A DNA stretch of 64,000 bases from Megaleporinus macrocephalus (lineage: Eukaryota; Chordata; Actinopteri; Characiformes; Anostomidae). Under the pieces are notes generated by a model that did no database searches, had not been told where the DNA came from, and saw only the letters and a program-made list of their open reading frames with translations. The DNA is taken from positions 3,237,546-3,301,545 of the forward strand of contig CM038726.1 of assembly GCA_021613375.1 (NCBI GenBank), given 5' to 3'. The position numbers and the translations under genes are program-made. Shown here one piece after another: positions 1-13,260 of this stretch. Each line of letters begins with the position of its first letter. Positions within the stretch are counted from its first letter, which is position 1.

Positions 1-292
1 TATAAAGTACTGATAATGGAGTGTAAATGTAAGGAGCAGAAAGTACTGATAATGGAGTGTAAATATAAGGAGCAGAAAGTACAGATAATGGAGTGTAAAT
101 GTAAGTAGTAGAAAGTACTGATAATTGAGTGTAAATGTAAGGAGTAGAAAGTACTGATAATGGAGTGTAAATGTAAGGCATAGAAAGTACTGATAATGGA
201 GCATAAATTTAAGGAGTAGAAAGTACTGATAATGGAGTGTAAATGTAAGAAGTAGAAAGTACTGATAATAGAGTGTAAATGTAAGGACTAGA
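1..292. repeat. 36-bp minisatellite, left array
   Basis: About eight tandem copies of a 36-bp unit containing AGTACTGATAATGGAGTGTA; the unit boundary repeats every 36 bases (for example at 4 and 40). It is cut by the left window edge. It is the same family as the larger array at 2778-4157 and runs directly into a dispersed repeat tail at 293-397. Confidence 0.95.
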
Positions 293-397
293 AGTAAAAT
301 GTCATCTGAAAAATAAATACTCCAGTAAAGTATAAATAATCAAAACTTCTACTTAAGTACAGTAATGAAGTATTTGTACTTCATTACTTGACACCTA
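293..397. mobile_element. Tail of a dispersed fish repeat next to the minisatellite
   Basis: An AT-rich stretch with ACTTCTACTTAAGTACAGTA followed by a near-palindromic GTATTTGTACTTCATTACTTG. From memory this resembles the end of a short interspersed element common in fish genomes. The 36-bp array beside it appears to be an amplified internal part of the same element. The family name is not known to me. Confidence 0.4.
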
Positions 398-663
398 CTC
401 ACTAGCCTCAGACCCTAACACTAACAAACTCTCACCTATTGGTAAACATACCATTTCATCAAGAATTAATTACTGTAATCCATATAAATACTTACTGAGT
501 ACTCAGTGGTAACTATCCTTTGTCAATTGTACCTGTAATCTGCTCTAACCATAGGCATGTACCTGCTATAGTAGTTTGGAAGTATTTACCATCACCATGT
601 AACTTCCTAGCACTGTAAGTAGAAACATACTACCATGAAGAAAGTCAGCTTTGTTTGTATCAC

Positions 664-856
664 CTGTGTTTACTTTCTGCAAGTAGCTCACAGTCACCTT
701 CAGCTCAGCCAAAGCGATTCCCTGCTCTTGGACAAGGTCTTGGAGCTTCTTCAGGTCATCCGAGCAGTCTTTCGCCTTTGAAACCTCAAAGTCCTGCAGG
801 CTGTCTTGAAACAGCAGCAGCAGCAGAGCAACAACGACAGCAGCAGTTCTCTCCAT
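664..856 (-). CDS. C1q gene A, first coding exon only (partial)
   Basis: First coding exon of a C1q-domain gene; the remaining exons lie to the left of the window. The ATG at 856-854 opens a MERTA-type signal peptide with a run of leucines (about residues 1-21), followed by an acidic stretch, one cysteine (KDC), and a predicted coiled coil with the LAELKV motif seen in genes B, C and G. The exon ends in phase 1 at 664, followed by a GTGATA donor. An upstream in-frame ATG exists at 1006, but homology to the paralogues and the signal peptide favour 856. No later exon can be found in 1-663, which is intron and repeat. Confidence 0.85.
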
Positions 857-1035
857 TCTCAGTATCTGGACTGGTCGTGTAGAACACTTACTGATATAGG
901 ACTCAAATATCCATATATATATATATATATACACCAACAGACTGGATTTACAGGTAAGGGGGTGCAGGAATGGAGCCAGGGGTGGGGCTACAGGGCACTC
1001 TGTCAAGGTGCAGCTATATAGATGTCAGGTGGCAC
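857..1035 (-). promoter_or_regulatory. Conserved 5' flank of gene A
   Basis: This stretch aligns by eye with the 5' flanks of genes B (15892-16045) and C (24958-25125); the best conserved part is the GGAGCCAGGGGTGG block around 970. A TATATAG sequence on the minus strand near 1014-1020 could be a TATA box. It also holds a short (AT)n run at about 917-931. The promoter role is inferred from conservation and position only. Confidence 0.5.
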
Positions 1036-1684
1036 CAATGTGGGTGAAGAAAAAGCCCTGCGTGAAGCCCAGCGTTCAAAACAGACATGCCATCACTCAC
1101 AGGCTGAATGTGGACCAACTAGATAAAGGACATTTCTGTGGAGGACTGCAGCAGGAAGCCATGTGTGAAAATACTATGATGGCTTGGAAATGTTGCTAAG
1201 TGGCATTTCTTTGAAACCGACCACGTATTCAGTAGAAAACCCGACCCTTGGAAGAACAAACCACACTTCATTGTTTTACCTAGGAAGCAGGAACATTTTT
1301 CAGATATGCCTATCTGCAGTTGTCTTTACATGTTGAGGTATAAACTCAAGCTTTTTACTCCAATAAAAGTGAAAAAGTGCTGCTTACAAAACTATTTAAA
1401 GTATAAAAGGAAAAAATGCTTAGGTCGCACCATAGGGGTCTAAAGTGCACTAGCCCACCTCCCCATTCTTCTAGAAGCTATAATGACTACAATGTTATAT
1501 TAAAATGTTAATGTTTGTACCATTTGCTGGGTTTACAGCGAGGCTAACTAAGAAGGGAACCACCACCGTAACTGCCAGGCCAACAACACAGGTTTACTTA
1601 CATTGTTTACAATACAGTACAGAAGTCCCATCGGTATTTAGGACATTCACTCTCTCACCAAGTTTTTTTTATACCTCTCAGTAG
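1036..1684. other. No recognisable feature
   Basis: I see no exon, RNA gene or clear repeat here. Confidence 0.5.
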
Positions 1685-1790
1685 GGCTGGGCGATAAAAC
1701 CATAACGATAATTATCGTGAAATAACGTTTCCTCGATAGAACTATAAGACGTTGTCGATAGAAAGTCGATAGAATTAAGTTCCGTTCATG
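1685..1790. mobile_element. Possible DNA-transposon end (GGGCTGGGCGATA type)
   Basis: AGGGCTGGGCGATAAAACC followed by repeated CGATA words looks like the terminus of a common fish DNA transposon. No matching inverted end was found downstream, so at most this is a fragment. The match is from memory. Confidence 0.35.
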
Positions 1791-2374
1791 TTTTCAGAGA
1801 CAACACGAACAGCCAATGAGAATGAGAATAGTGCCGCCCCAAACCAATCAGGTGGCTGAACTAGAGTTCCAGCCATTTCATGTTTAGCTGAAGCACACAG
1901 TACAGAGTGTAGACATAGCACCAGCTTAACCAACGTACTAGTAATCTGGTTACTGCAGGCGTCACAGTCGAGCAGAGAGAATAAAATAAGAGAAAATAAC
2001 AGAAAACGTTAAACTACTACTGAAAGAAACATGATACACGTGTTAATAATCTATAAATAATCTATAAGATAAGATAAACAGGTAAACAGGTGCTGTCCTG
2101 CTGCTGTGTTGATGAAGATCTACGGGATGTTTGATCTTCAAGGTCTCGTGTATAGCAGTTGTACTGTTGTGATCATCTCCGCTGTGCAGAGCTGACAGAG
2201 CACCACACTGTTGTGTTAGATGTACGTGAGTGATTGTAGCTGCAGCTCGCGCTCCAGATAAATCCATGCTTTCAGTGGGCGTGGCCATCTTTGCGACGCA
2301 TCGACGCATGTTAGCAGATTACATATTTACAAACAGTGATCTGTCCGTCAGACAGACATACAGACACACGACCT

Positions 2375-2465
2375 TAGCAACATCTAGGTCAACACCAGCT
2401 GCTGCATCAGATTCTGCAATTTCCCCCTGGGATCAATAAAGTATTTCTGATTCTGATTCTGAGAT
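2375..2465 (+). mobile_element. Retroposon-like 3' tail
   Basis: A GGGATCAATAAAGT sequence followed by tandem TTCTGA repeats resembles the 3' end of a fish non-LTR retroposon. The body upstream is not recognisable. Short imperfect repeats of a CATTACATCATTC-type word follow at about 2600-2700. Confidence 0.4.
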
Positions 2466-2777
2466 TCTGTGAGCAACACCATTCTTCCAAAAGACGTTCC
2501 TTCAGTAGTTGTTTCAATGGTGGTAAAAATCAGTGTCGTCATCCAAAATCTTCCACAAGCGCTAAGGTCCGGAGACCGCCAAAGCCACAGCTATGTTTTA
2601 CATCATTTACATACGCATTACATCATTCAGAACACTGTTTCATCATTGAGAACACCATTACATCATTCATAACACCATTACATCACTCAGAACATCATTC
2701 AGAACACCCTTACAGAGTACATAGTTTTCAATTTCACCATCAATATCTTTTAAATTATGTAGAAATTAAATATAATT

Positions 2778-4157
2778 AGTAGAAAGTACTGATAATGGAG
2801 TGTAAATGTAAGGAGTAGAAAGTACTGATAATGGAGTGTAAATATAAGGAGTAGAAAGTACTGATAATGGAGTGTAAATGTAAGGAGTAGAAAGTACAGA
2901 TAATGGAGTGTAAATGTAAGGAGTAGAAAGTACTGATAATGGAGTGTAAATGTAAGGAGTAGAAAGTACAGATAATGGAGTGTAAATGTAAGGAGTAGAA
3001 AGTACTGATAATGGAGTGTAAATGTAAGGAGTAGAAAGTACTGATAATGGAGTGTAAATGTAAGGAGTAGAAAGTACTGATAATGGAGTGTAAATGTAAG
3101 TAGTAGAAAGTACAGATAATGGAGTGTAAATGTAAGGAGTAGAAAGTACTGATAATGGAGTGTAAATGTAAGGAGCAGAAAGTACTGATAATGGAGTGTA
3201 AATGTAAGGAGTAGAAAGTACAGATAATGGAGTGTAAATGTAAGGAGTAGAAAGTACTGATAATGGAGTGTAAATGTAAGGAGCAGAAAGTACAGATAAT
3301 GGAGTGTAAATGTAAGGAGCAGAAAGTACAGATAATGGAGTGTAAATGTAAGGAGCAGAAAGTACTGATAATGGAGTGTAAATGTAAGAAGTAGAAAGTA
3401 CTGATAATGGAGTGTAAATGTAAGGAGTAGAAAGTACTGATAATGGAGTGTAAATGTAAGGAGCAGAAAGTACAGATAATGGAGTGTAAATGTAAGGAGC
3501 AGAAAGTACTGATAATGGAGTGTAAATGTAAGAAGTAGAAAGTACTGATAATGGAGTGTAAATGTAAGGAGTAGAAAGTACTGATAATGGAGTGTAAATG
3601 TAAGGAGCAGAAAGTACTGATAATGGAGTGTAAATGTAAGGAGCAGAAAGTACTGATAATGGGGTGTAAATGTAAGGAGTAGAAAGTACTGATAATGGAG
3701 TGTAAATGTAAGGAGCAGAAAGTACTGATAATGGAGTGTAAATGTAAGGAGCAGAAAGTACAGATAATGGAGTGTAAATGTAAGGAGCAGAACGTACTGA
3801 TAATGGAGTGTAAATGTAAGAAGTAGAAAGTACTGATAATGGAGTGTAAATGTAAGGATTAGAAAGTACTGATAATGGAGTGTAAATGTAAGGAGCAGAA
3901 AGTACAGATAATTGAGTGTAAATGTAAGGAGTAGAAAGTACTGATAATGGAGTGTAAATGTAAGGCATAGAAAGTACTGATAATGGAGTGTAAATGTAAG
4001 GAGTAGAAAGTACTGATAATGGAGTGTAAATGTAAGGAGTAGAAAGTACAGATAATGGAGTGTAAATGTAAGGAGTAGAAAGTACAGATAATGGAGTGTA
4101 AATGTAAGGAGTAGAAAGTACAGATAATGGAGTGTAAATGTGAGTATTAGAAAGTAC
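2778..4157. repeat. 36-bp minisatellite, main array (~38 copies)
   Basis: Tandem 36-bp units containing AGTACTGATAATGGAGTGTA, with copies differing mainly at CTG/CAG and AGTAG/AGCAG positions. Because 36 is divisible by three and the unit lacks stops in two minus frames, the array contains spurious open frames of 474 and 400 codons. The 55 bases left of it (2726-2780) recur without an array at 5503-5560. Confidence 0.97.
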
Positions 4158-4724
4158 TGTCCTAGGTTATACATTACAATTAAAATTACTTTAATACAAA
4201 AACATTTATGGTTTTAAAAAGATCATTCCTTTCATCACCCAAAAAAAACACACACACCAAAATAATTATGATTTCAATTTTTTATAATAATTTAAACATC
4301 AATATTTTGCTACTTTGGCAGACTTTAAAACTTCTGGGCCCCAATAAAATGCTAAAAAGTGATCAATTTATGAAAAAGATCAAAATATGAGTTTCATAAA
4401 AACTTAAAAAGAAACTAAATGTACTGTTTACTTTCATATTTGTACCTATCCATATTTCTGAGCAATATATTATCATCCCCAACAATATCATCATTGCCAC
4501 AACAGTGTATGACTTCTGCAGGGAACTATTTAAAGATAGCACTTTTATTTATGTTGTAACCATGGAAACAAAGACGATGTAGCACATCTCATCCATGAGC
4601 AAGGAGTGACGTGTTAATGTGTGTAAATGGGAGTAACTGAATGGTGTATTGCTCCTGATCATAGAGTACATTTATTCAGAGTCATTACCGTCTACATCAG
4701 TACAGCAGTACTAAACAACTAAAC

Positions 4725-5342
4725 ATTACATTTACACATTATTTATTTATTTATAACTAAACATTACATTTACACATTATTTATTTATTTATATATTTAT
4801 GACTAGACATTACATTTACACATTATTTATTTATTTATTTATAACTAAACATTACATTTACACATTATTTATTGATTTATTTATTTACAACTAAACATTA
4901 CATTTACACATTATTCATTTATTTATAACTAACCATAATTTACACATTATTTATTTATAACTAAACATTACATTTACACATTATTTATTTATTTATTTAC
5001 AACTAAACATTACATTTACACATTATTTATTTATTTATTTATTTACAACTAAACATTACATTTACACATTATTCATTTATTTATAACTAACCATAATTTA
5101 CACATTATTTATTTATGACTAAACATTACATTTACACATTATTTATTTATTTATTTATAACTAAACATTACATTTACACATTATTTATTTATTTATAACA
5201 AAACATTACATTTACACATTATTTATTTATAACCAAACATTGCATTTACACATTATTTATTTATGTATAACCAAACATTACACATTATTTTCTTTATTTA
5301 TAACTAAACATTACATTTATACATTATTTATTTATTTATGTG
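4725..5342. repeat. AT-rich tandem array with TTTA runs
   Basis: Repeated ACTAAACATTACATTTACAC followed by a variable run of TTTA/TTAT. Unit length varies (about 35-50) through the TTTA stretch. It is intergenic. Confidence 0.9.
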
Positions 5343-5502
5343 TAATTAAAGTGCAGCTTGTACTAGCTGTTAACTAGCTTTAGCAAATTCATGGCCTAGC
5401 TAGCTTTTTTCTCAAAAAAGTGAAAATTGTCATTACCGCAACATGTCATTACCAACACATAACCTGTTGCGATGGTAATGACATGTGTTGATGGTAATGA
5501 CA

Positions 5503-5560
5503 GGTTTTCAATTTCACCATCAATATCTTTTAAATTATGTAGAAATTAAATATAATTAAG
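5503..5560. repeat. Second copy of the left flank of the 36-bp array
   Basis: The sequence from TTTTCAATTTCACCATCAAT to TAAATATAATTA occurs at 2726-2780, directly before the 36-bp array, and again here without any array. The two loci therefore share a duplicated segment. The following 5561-6099 holds nothing I can recognise. Confidence 0.85.
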
Positions 5561-6099
5561 TCTAACAGTGTGATATTTATATATATATTTATAATGAAAT
5601 TCAAGTGAAATGCATTACTTTATAAAACTAAGTTAAGATAGCAAAAAGAGCCCGCAATTGAAGAATCACCCAGTTGCGTATTTTGTTCAAGGGCTTCTGG
5701 GAAACATATGGACTTAAACTGAATTTAAATTGAAAGTGAATAAACATGTTAAATAGATAAATCCCATTATGTAATCCATTTATTTCACCATTACAGCTGA
5801 ATTCTGAATACTATCCATTTACACAGTAACTGTTTCGGAATGCAGTTACTTATGTTTTGTATTCTAAACACATGTATTCAGTTACTCCTCAACACCGAGT
5901 ATAGCTATGTAGTTACACAAATATCCTTAGTCTTGTTGGTAACAGCACATTCTGTTTTGTGTTATTTCACAATGAGGAGCCCTCAGGGTTCGACCCGTAA
6001 GGAAGACTGCAACTGGAAATAAAGAGCAGGACGAGTCAGACGGGGTGTTTTCCCAAACCGGAGGGGACTTTACAGCTTATACCAACAATTGGTTTACAG

Positions 6100-9000
6100 T
6101 ACTACACCACCTTACTAACCACTACACCACCTTACTAACCACTACACCACCTTACTAACCACTACACCACCATACTAACCACTACACCACCATACTAACC
6201 ACTACACCACTACACTAACCACTACACCACCGTACTAACCACTACACCACCATACTAACCACTACACCACCATACTAACCACTACACCACCGTACTAACC
6301 ACTACACCACCGTACTAACCACTACACCACCTTACTAACCACTACACCACCATACTAAACACTACACCACCATACTAACCACTACACCACCATACTAACC
6401 ACTACACCACCATACTAAACACTACACCACCATACTAACCACTACACCACCATACTAACCACTACACCACCATACTAACCACTACACCACCATACTAACC
6501 ACTACACCACCGTACTAACCACTACACCACCATACTAACCACTACACCACCATACTAACCACTACACCACCGTACTAACCACTACACCACCATACTAACC
6601 ACTACACCACCGTACTAACCACTACACCACCGTACTAACCACTACACCACCGTACTAACCACTACACCACCTTACTAACCACTACACCACCATACTAAAC
6701 ACTACACCACCATACTAACCACTACACCACCATACTAACCACTAAACCACCATACTAACCACTACACCACCTTACTAACCACTACACCACCTTACTAACC
6801 ACTACACCACCTTACTAACCACTACACCACCATACTGACCACTACACCACCATACTGACCACTACACCACCATACTAACCACTACACCACCATACTAACC
6901 ACTACACCACCGTACTAACCACTACACCACCGTACTGACCACTACACCACCATACTGACCACTACACCACCATACTGACCACTACACCACCGTACTAACC
7001 ACTACACCACCGTACTAACCACTACACCACCGTACTGACCACTACACCACCGTACTAACCACTACACCACCGTACTAACCACTACACCACCATACTGACC
7101 ACTACACCACCATACTGACCACTACACCACCTTACTGACCACTACACCACCATACTAACCACTACACCACCGTACTAACCACTACACCACCGTACTAACC
7201 ACTACACCACCGTACTGACCACTACACCACCGTACTGACCACTACACCACCATACTAACCACTACACCACCGTACTAACCACTACACCACCGTACTAACC
7301 ACTACACCACCGTACTGACCACTACACCACCATACTGACCACTACACCACCGTACTAACCACTACACCACCGTACTGACCACTACACCACCGTACTGACC
7401 ACTACACCACCGTACTGACCACTACACCACCATACTGACCACTACACCACCATACTGACCACTACACCACCATACTAACCACTACACCACCATACTAACC
7501 ACTACACCACCGTACTAACCACTACACCACCGTACTGACCACTACACCACCGTACTGACCACTACACCACCATACTGACCACTACACCACCGTACTGACC
7601 ACTACACCACCGTACTAACCACTACACCACCGTACTGACCACTACACCACCGTACTGACCACTACACCACCGTACTAACCACTACACCACCATACTGACC
7701 ACTACACCACCATACTGACCACTACACCACCATACTGACCACTACACCACCTTACTAACCACTACACCACCATACTAACCACTAAACCACCATACTAACC
7801 ACTACACCACCTTACTAACCACTACACCACCATACTAACCACTACACCACCTTACTAACCACTACACCACCATACTAACCACTACACCACCATACTGACC
7901 ACTACACCACCATACTGACCACTACACCACCATACTGACCACTACACCACCTTACTAACCACTACACCACCTTACTAACCACTACACCACCTTACTAACC
8001 ACTACACCACCATACTAACCACTACACCACCATACTGACCACTACACCACCATACTAACCACTACACCACCATACTAAACACTACACCACCATACTAACC
8101 ACTACACCACCTTACTAACCACTACACCACCTTACTAACCACTACACCACCTTACTAACCACTACACCACCATACTAACCCCTACACCACCGTACTAACC
8201 ACTACACCATCATACTGACCACTACACCACCGTACTAACTACTACACCATCATACTGACCACTACACCACCGTACTAACTACTACACCACCGTACTAACC
8301 ACTACACCACCATACTAACCACTACACCACCTTACTAACCACTATACCACCATACTAACCACTACACCACCATACTAACCACTACACCACCATACTAACC
8401 ACTGCACCACCATACTAACCACTACACCACCATACCAACCACTGCACCACCGTACTAACCACTGCACCACCATACTAACCACTACACCACCATACTAACC
8501 ACTACACCACCTTACTAACCACTACACCACCTTACTAACCACTACACCACCTTACTAACCCCTACACCACCATACTAACCACTACACCACCGTACTAACC
8601 ACTACACCACCATACTAACCCCTACACCACCGTACTAACCACTACACCAACAAACTAACTACTACACCACCATACTAACCACTACACCATCTTACTAACC
8701 ACTACACCACCATACTAACCACTACACCACCATACTAACCACTACACCACCATACTGACCACTACACCACCGTACTGACCACTACACCACCGTACTGACC
8801 ACTACACCACCTTACTAACCACTACACCACCTTACTAACCACTACACCACCATACTGACCACTACACCACCTTACTGACCACTACACCACCATACTAACC
8901 ACTACACCACCATAATAACCACTACACCACCATACTGACCACTACACCACCTTACTAACCACTACACCACCATAATAACCACTACACCACCATACTAACC

Positions 9001-9980
9001 ACTACACCACCGTACTAACCACTACACCACCATACTAACCACTACACCACCATACTAACCACTACACCACCTTACTAACCCCTACACCACCATACTTACC
9101 ACTACACCACCGTACTAACCACTACACCACCGTACTAACCACTACACCACCGTACTAACCACTACACCACCATACTAACCACTACACCACCATACTAACC
9201 ACTACACCACCATACTGACCACTACACCACCGTACTAACCACTACACCACCGTACTGACCACTACACCACCATACTGACCACTACACCACCGTACTAACC
9301 ACTACACCACCATACTAACCACTACACCACCATACTAACGACTACACCACCATACTAACCACTACATCACCATACTAACCACTACACCACCGTACTAACC
9401 ACTACACCACCATACTAACCACTACACCACCGTACTAACCACTACACCACCTTACTAACCACTACACCACCGTACTAACCACTACACCACCATACTAACC
9501 ACTACACCACCGTACTAACCACTACACCACTATACTAACCACTACACCACCATACTGACCACTACACCACCGTACTAACCACTACACCACCTTACTAACC
9601 ACTACACCACCATACTAACCACTACACCACCATACTAACCACTACACCACCATACTGACCACTACACCACCATACTAACCACTACACCACCGTACTAACC
9701 ACTACACCACCATACTAACCACTACACCACCGTACTAACCACTACACCACCTTACTAACCACTACACCACCGTACTAACCACTACACCACCATACTAACC
9801 ACTACACCACCGTACTAACCACTACACCACTATACTAACCACTACACCACCATACTGACCACTACACCACCGTACTAACCACTACACCACCTTACTAACC
9901 ACTACACCACCATACTAACCACTACACCACCATACTAACCACTACACCACCATACTAACCACTACACCACTGTGCTGACC
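6100..9980. repeat. 20-bp satellite, 3.9 kb (~194 copies)
   Basis: Near-perfect head-to-tail copies of CACTACACCACCATACTAAC with point variants (CAT/CGT/CTT before ACT; AAC/GAC). Period is exactly 20 along almost the whole array. The reverse complement of the same unit forms the array at 39690-40450. The unit resembles the GGTGTAGTGGTTAG head of a common tRNA-like fish repeat. Confidence 0.98.
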
Positions 9981-10416
9981 CAGATTTCTATGATCCTTGA
10001 AATGTTTCTTTACTATTCTCCGCCCCAGTTGTTTTTCCTGTAAGCATGAGATGTTCTGAGCTCACCCTGCCCCTCTACTACTGCTCCTCCGCTTTTCCTG
10101 AACCTTATACCAGCAAGTCTGCCACTAAAGAAGCACAGTTTCGAACGATCAATCAGAAAAGAGCTGCTTTTGTAAGACGTGCACCAGGTTCCACGAGCCA
10201 CAAGTCACAAGCAAAGCAGCCCTATGCAAACATATGTCCTGACTAACTCAGGGTCTGTCGTTTGAATTTCAAGTTTGAGTGGCATTTCCCTTCGCAAACA
10301 AGCGTAAAAGTCAATAAGGTACAGGAGACCTTCAAAGACGTGCTCTCAGCAGCTGTACTGCTCCATCTCCTGTTCCAGGCTCAAGAGCTCTAGTAGAACT
10401 TCTAGTAGAACTTATA
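9981..10416. other. No recognisable feature
   Basis: Unique-looking sequence between the 20-bp satellite and the MITE-like element; the short open frames are not supported by any motif. Confidence 0.5.
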
Positions 10417-11570
10417 CTGGGGTGTGTTTCCCGGTATCGATCGCAGTGATTTACGAACAACTTGAAGAACGACGTAACTTTAAGAAGCCCAATTTTGCTT
10501 AGTCTCCAAACTTGACTCCGCCCCCCCCACGTCAGCGCCAACTAGGCACAGCCAGTCGAGAACTGAACCACTGATTTATATAGGTTGCCTCATTACTATG
10601 CTACACATGTATCGTTATGTAAATGATTATAACAAAAAACAACAACAAATAAGGATCTTAATTAATTTAAAGTAAAATATTAATAAAAACAATTTTTCTC
10701 AGGATGAACTAAAACCCGAATTCTTGAAGAAATAGAGAAAAAACAAAACATACTATTTTCCAAAGCTCGGGGAAGTTCTATAGATAAAGAGAAAGAGCAG
10801 AAGTGGGAGGAGCTTGCTACTCACCTTTGTCAGCCTTCCTATTGGTAATTTATGTGTACATAATTGATCAGTTAGTTTGATTGGTTGAGGTATAAGAAGC
10901 TTAGTAAGCCAATGTCAATTTTTTTTTTAGAAAATAATATATGTATTAATTTACGACTATGACTTACAATGGAAGAAAATTAATTTAAATTATATACAGT
11001 TATATGTATATATGAACAAATAATATATTGTACTTTAAGCAGTTTAAACTGTTTGTTTACGTGATTACGATGATTCCAACCTTGAAATAATAAAAGTTAA
11101 ATTTACATTTATGCTCAGTATTGAACTCCGGACCTTCAGAGTGGTGAGCAGTTGGCGTCCCCCTACACCATGATACAAGCAAACACCTGTTTATTCTAGA
11201 AGTAACTGTTTAGATCATTCAAGCTGTCGGATATGATATTTGTTGACGTTGGATGGAATATACGTGATGCAACTACGATTTCAAAACTCTTCAAATCTTC
11301 ATGAATTCGTGTTTATATAAAAACAATGCGTTTTTAAAATGATGATTAGCGCCCTCTTGTGTTTTTGAGACAGAATTGCACGTGAACTTCCAGTTAAGAA
11401 GAACTTGCCGAGTTACGAGTGGGTCGGATTACTCTTCCATTTACGAACGCCTTTACGTACTATGTTAGGTACGAAGGCTTTCGGGAAACATTCGTAATTT
11501 TAAGAATGTTCTAAAGTATGAAGTTACGAAGTACTTAGCGTTACGAACGTTTCGGGAAACGCAACCCTGG
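10417..11570. mobile_element. Non-autonomous DNA transposon with imperfect inverted ends
   Basis: The left end CTGGGGTGTGTTTCCCGG and the right end CGGGAAACGCAACCCTGG are imperfect inverted repeats. Just inside both ends are several TTACGAA words in opposite sense, as in subterminal transposase-binding repeats. The interior is AT-rich and encodes nothing recognisable. The GTTTCCCG-type end resembles a family seen in fish genomes. I could not fix a target-site duplication. Confidence 0.6.
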
Positions 11571-12030
11571 TCCATACATAAGAACCAGGCCTTTCATGCA
11601 CAGACTAATAATACGTAACATGGTGTATATGTAACGATGTACAATAGTTATATTAACGTTATATTATACGTGAATCAGCGGAGCTCAGTAAAGCTTTCTT
11701 TCTTAATATCTTGAGATACATGTATCACAGCCTAGAATAACAGGCTGGCTTCTCTGGAAACTCGATATTAAGTAAAAGTTCTAAATTCGAGGATCATTTC
11801 TGAGCTATGCTAATGTTGCTAATATCTCTGTAGCTGCATGCCGACCAAAGAACAGGCCGAGCGTTTACACCGTGTGCCATACTCATCGTCCGTGTTGTGA
11901 AACTCAGTATTAATAGGTGTAGCTATGCTAGCTAGCAGTCTTTCACCATGTGGCCTAAGTGCCATATCTTGGGTTCGCCACCAGATGGCAGAAGTTTGCA
12001 TAGTGTCTTAAGAGTGGACAGTATGTAAAT

Positions 12031-12215
12031 ATGGATGGTATGCCCCCTTTTGGTAAGAGGACACCACCTGGGTCTTGCTCACAAGAGAGGACATCGGGTC
12101 CCTGTACCGGAAAATAATGGTATGCCCTATCTGGGTAAGGGGGCACAACTTGGGTCTTGCTCATGAGTGAGGGTAGCAGTAATGATGGTATGCCCTCTCT
12201 GGGTAAGGGGAGGGG
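12031..12215. repeat. Short tandem repeat with GGTATGCCC
   Basis: Three loosely spaced copies of a unit with ATGGTATGCCC, GGTAAG and GGGTCTTGCTCA. The surrounding 11571-12030 and 12216-12290 hold nothing I recognise. Confidence 0.6.
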
Positions 12216-12289
12216 ACTTGCCCTGCGTGGAAGGGTTTAAATATCTCAAGGTCTTGCTCATGAGTGATTGTTAGGACAGGCATCAGCAG

Positions 12290-12600
12290 TAACATGGTCC
12301 CTGTGCTGGATTACAGAGTTGAGCTACAAGGCCAAGCCCTCAGTTGACTGGGTGGTCTACATCCCCACCCTCGCCTGTTGTCAAGGGTGTTGGATAATGA
12401 CTGGAAGAATAAGATTGTAGATACAAGCAGCAGAAAACACATTCCTTCGCAGGGAGGAGAGCCACACTGCACTTGATGAGACGAGGAGCTCAGCCATCCA
12501 GGATGGGCTCAGAGTAGAGATGCTACTCCTCCACATTGAAAGAAAGCCAGTTGAGTGTCTGGCCGCCTCCTGTTACAAGTTGACCAGGCAAGGCCAACTG
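12290..12600. repeat. Probable decayed dispersed repeat
   Basis: The block around CATTCCTTCGCAGGGAGGAG and CCCCACCCTCGCC resembles, from memory, a dispersed fish repeat read in reverse. No domain survives. The family is not known to me, and a repeat-library search would be decisive. Confidence 0.3.
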
Positions 12601-12892
12601 GGACCAGACCTAGAGATTGTCCCAGGACCTGCTGGAGGAACTGTATCTCCAAGCTAACCAGGGATCGACCTGGGATGAGCTGGAGGAAGTTGCAGGAACT
12701 GTCTGGGCCTTTCTGCCTACCCTCCTGGAGTAAGTGGTATAAGAAAAGATGAAAGGGGGGAAAACGAAAACAAGTGTCTGATCTCACCGATATGCACCAG
12801 AAATCATTTTTGATCAAAGTCAAACACCTCACTGCTTGTACACTAAAAATGACAAGTTTTTATAATTATTATTTTTTTTAGAATTATTATTT

Positions 12893-13035
12893 TTGAAACT
12901 GGACTGAGAATCAACTAGAACTGTCCTGTGGGCGGCGTCCTGTGTCCACCGATGAAGGACTAGAGGAACACAAGCTGTGCAGCAGCAGATGAGCCTCCTT
13001 CTATGACTTGACATCTACAAGATCTGAGTGTCTAA
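12893..13035 (-). repeat. Dispersed repeat, copy 1 (reverse of 39035-39180)
   Basis: Its reverse complement (CTGCTGCTGCACAGCTTG, GTGGACACAGGACGCCGCCC) matches the block at about 39035-39180 almost word for word. It is a fragment of a longer interspersed family. Confidence 0.75.
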
Positions 13036-13187
13036 TGGTGGGGTTTCTGTCTGACAGTAACTAAGCAATTCAATGTGGACTCATTCAAGAGTGCCCTCTT
13101 GTGTCTGGCAAACAGAAGCAACCACTGAGTAGAAGAAAAAGACCCATATCCAAAATGACAGAGCAGGTTACATGACTTCACAGCTGT

Positions 13188-13193
13188 TTTATT
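13188..13193 (-). promoter_or_regulatory. Poly(A) signal AATAAA of gene B
   Basis: AATAAA on the minus strand 68 bases past the stop codon of gene B, within the conserved sequence GAATAAAACAGCTGTG that recurs downstream of gene C at 17727-17732. Confidence 0.75.
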
Positions 13194-13260
13194 CAGTGTT
13201 GATTATTGATCAGTACTCAAGGCAGTACAAGCAATGTTAAAAAGTAGGCCTTTGCACCAG

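Noticed and set aside
573..615. Possible 23-base exon between a CAG and a GTAAAT in the first intron of gene A
   Set aside because: Wrong phase for this gene family and no coiled-coil content.
2750..4174. Repetitive 474- and 400-codon frames
   Set aside because: Result of a 36-bp period divisible by three; not a protein repeat family.
6100..9980. CRISPR-like array
   Set aside because: Repeats are directly contiguous without unique spacers, and the context is vertebrate.
10046..10541. Short open frames near the MITE-like element
   Set aside because: No signal peptide, domain or similarity to any neighbour.
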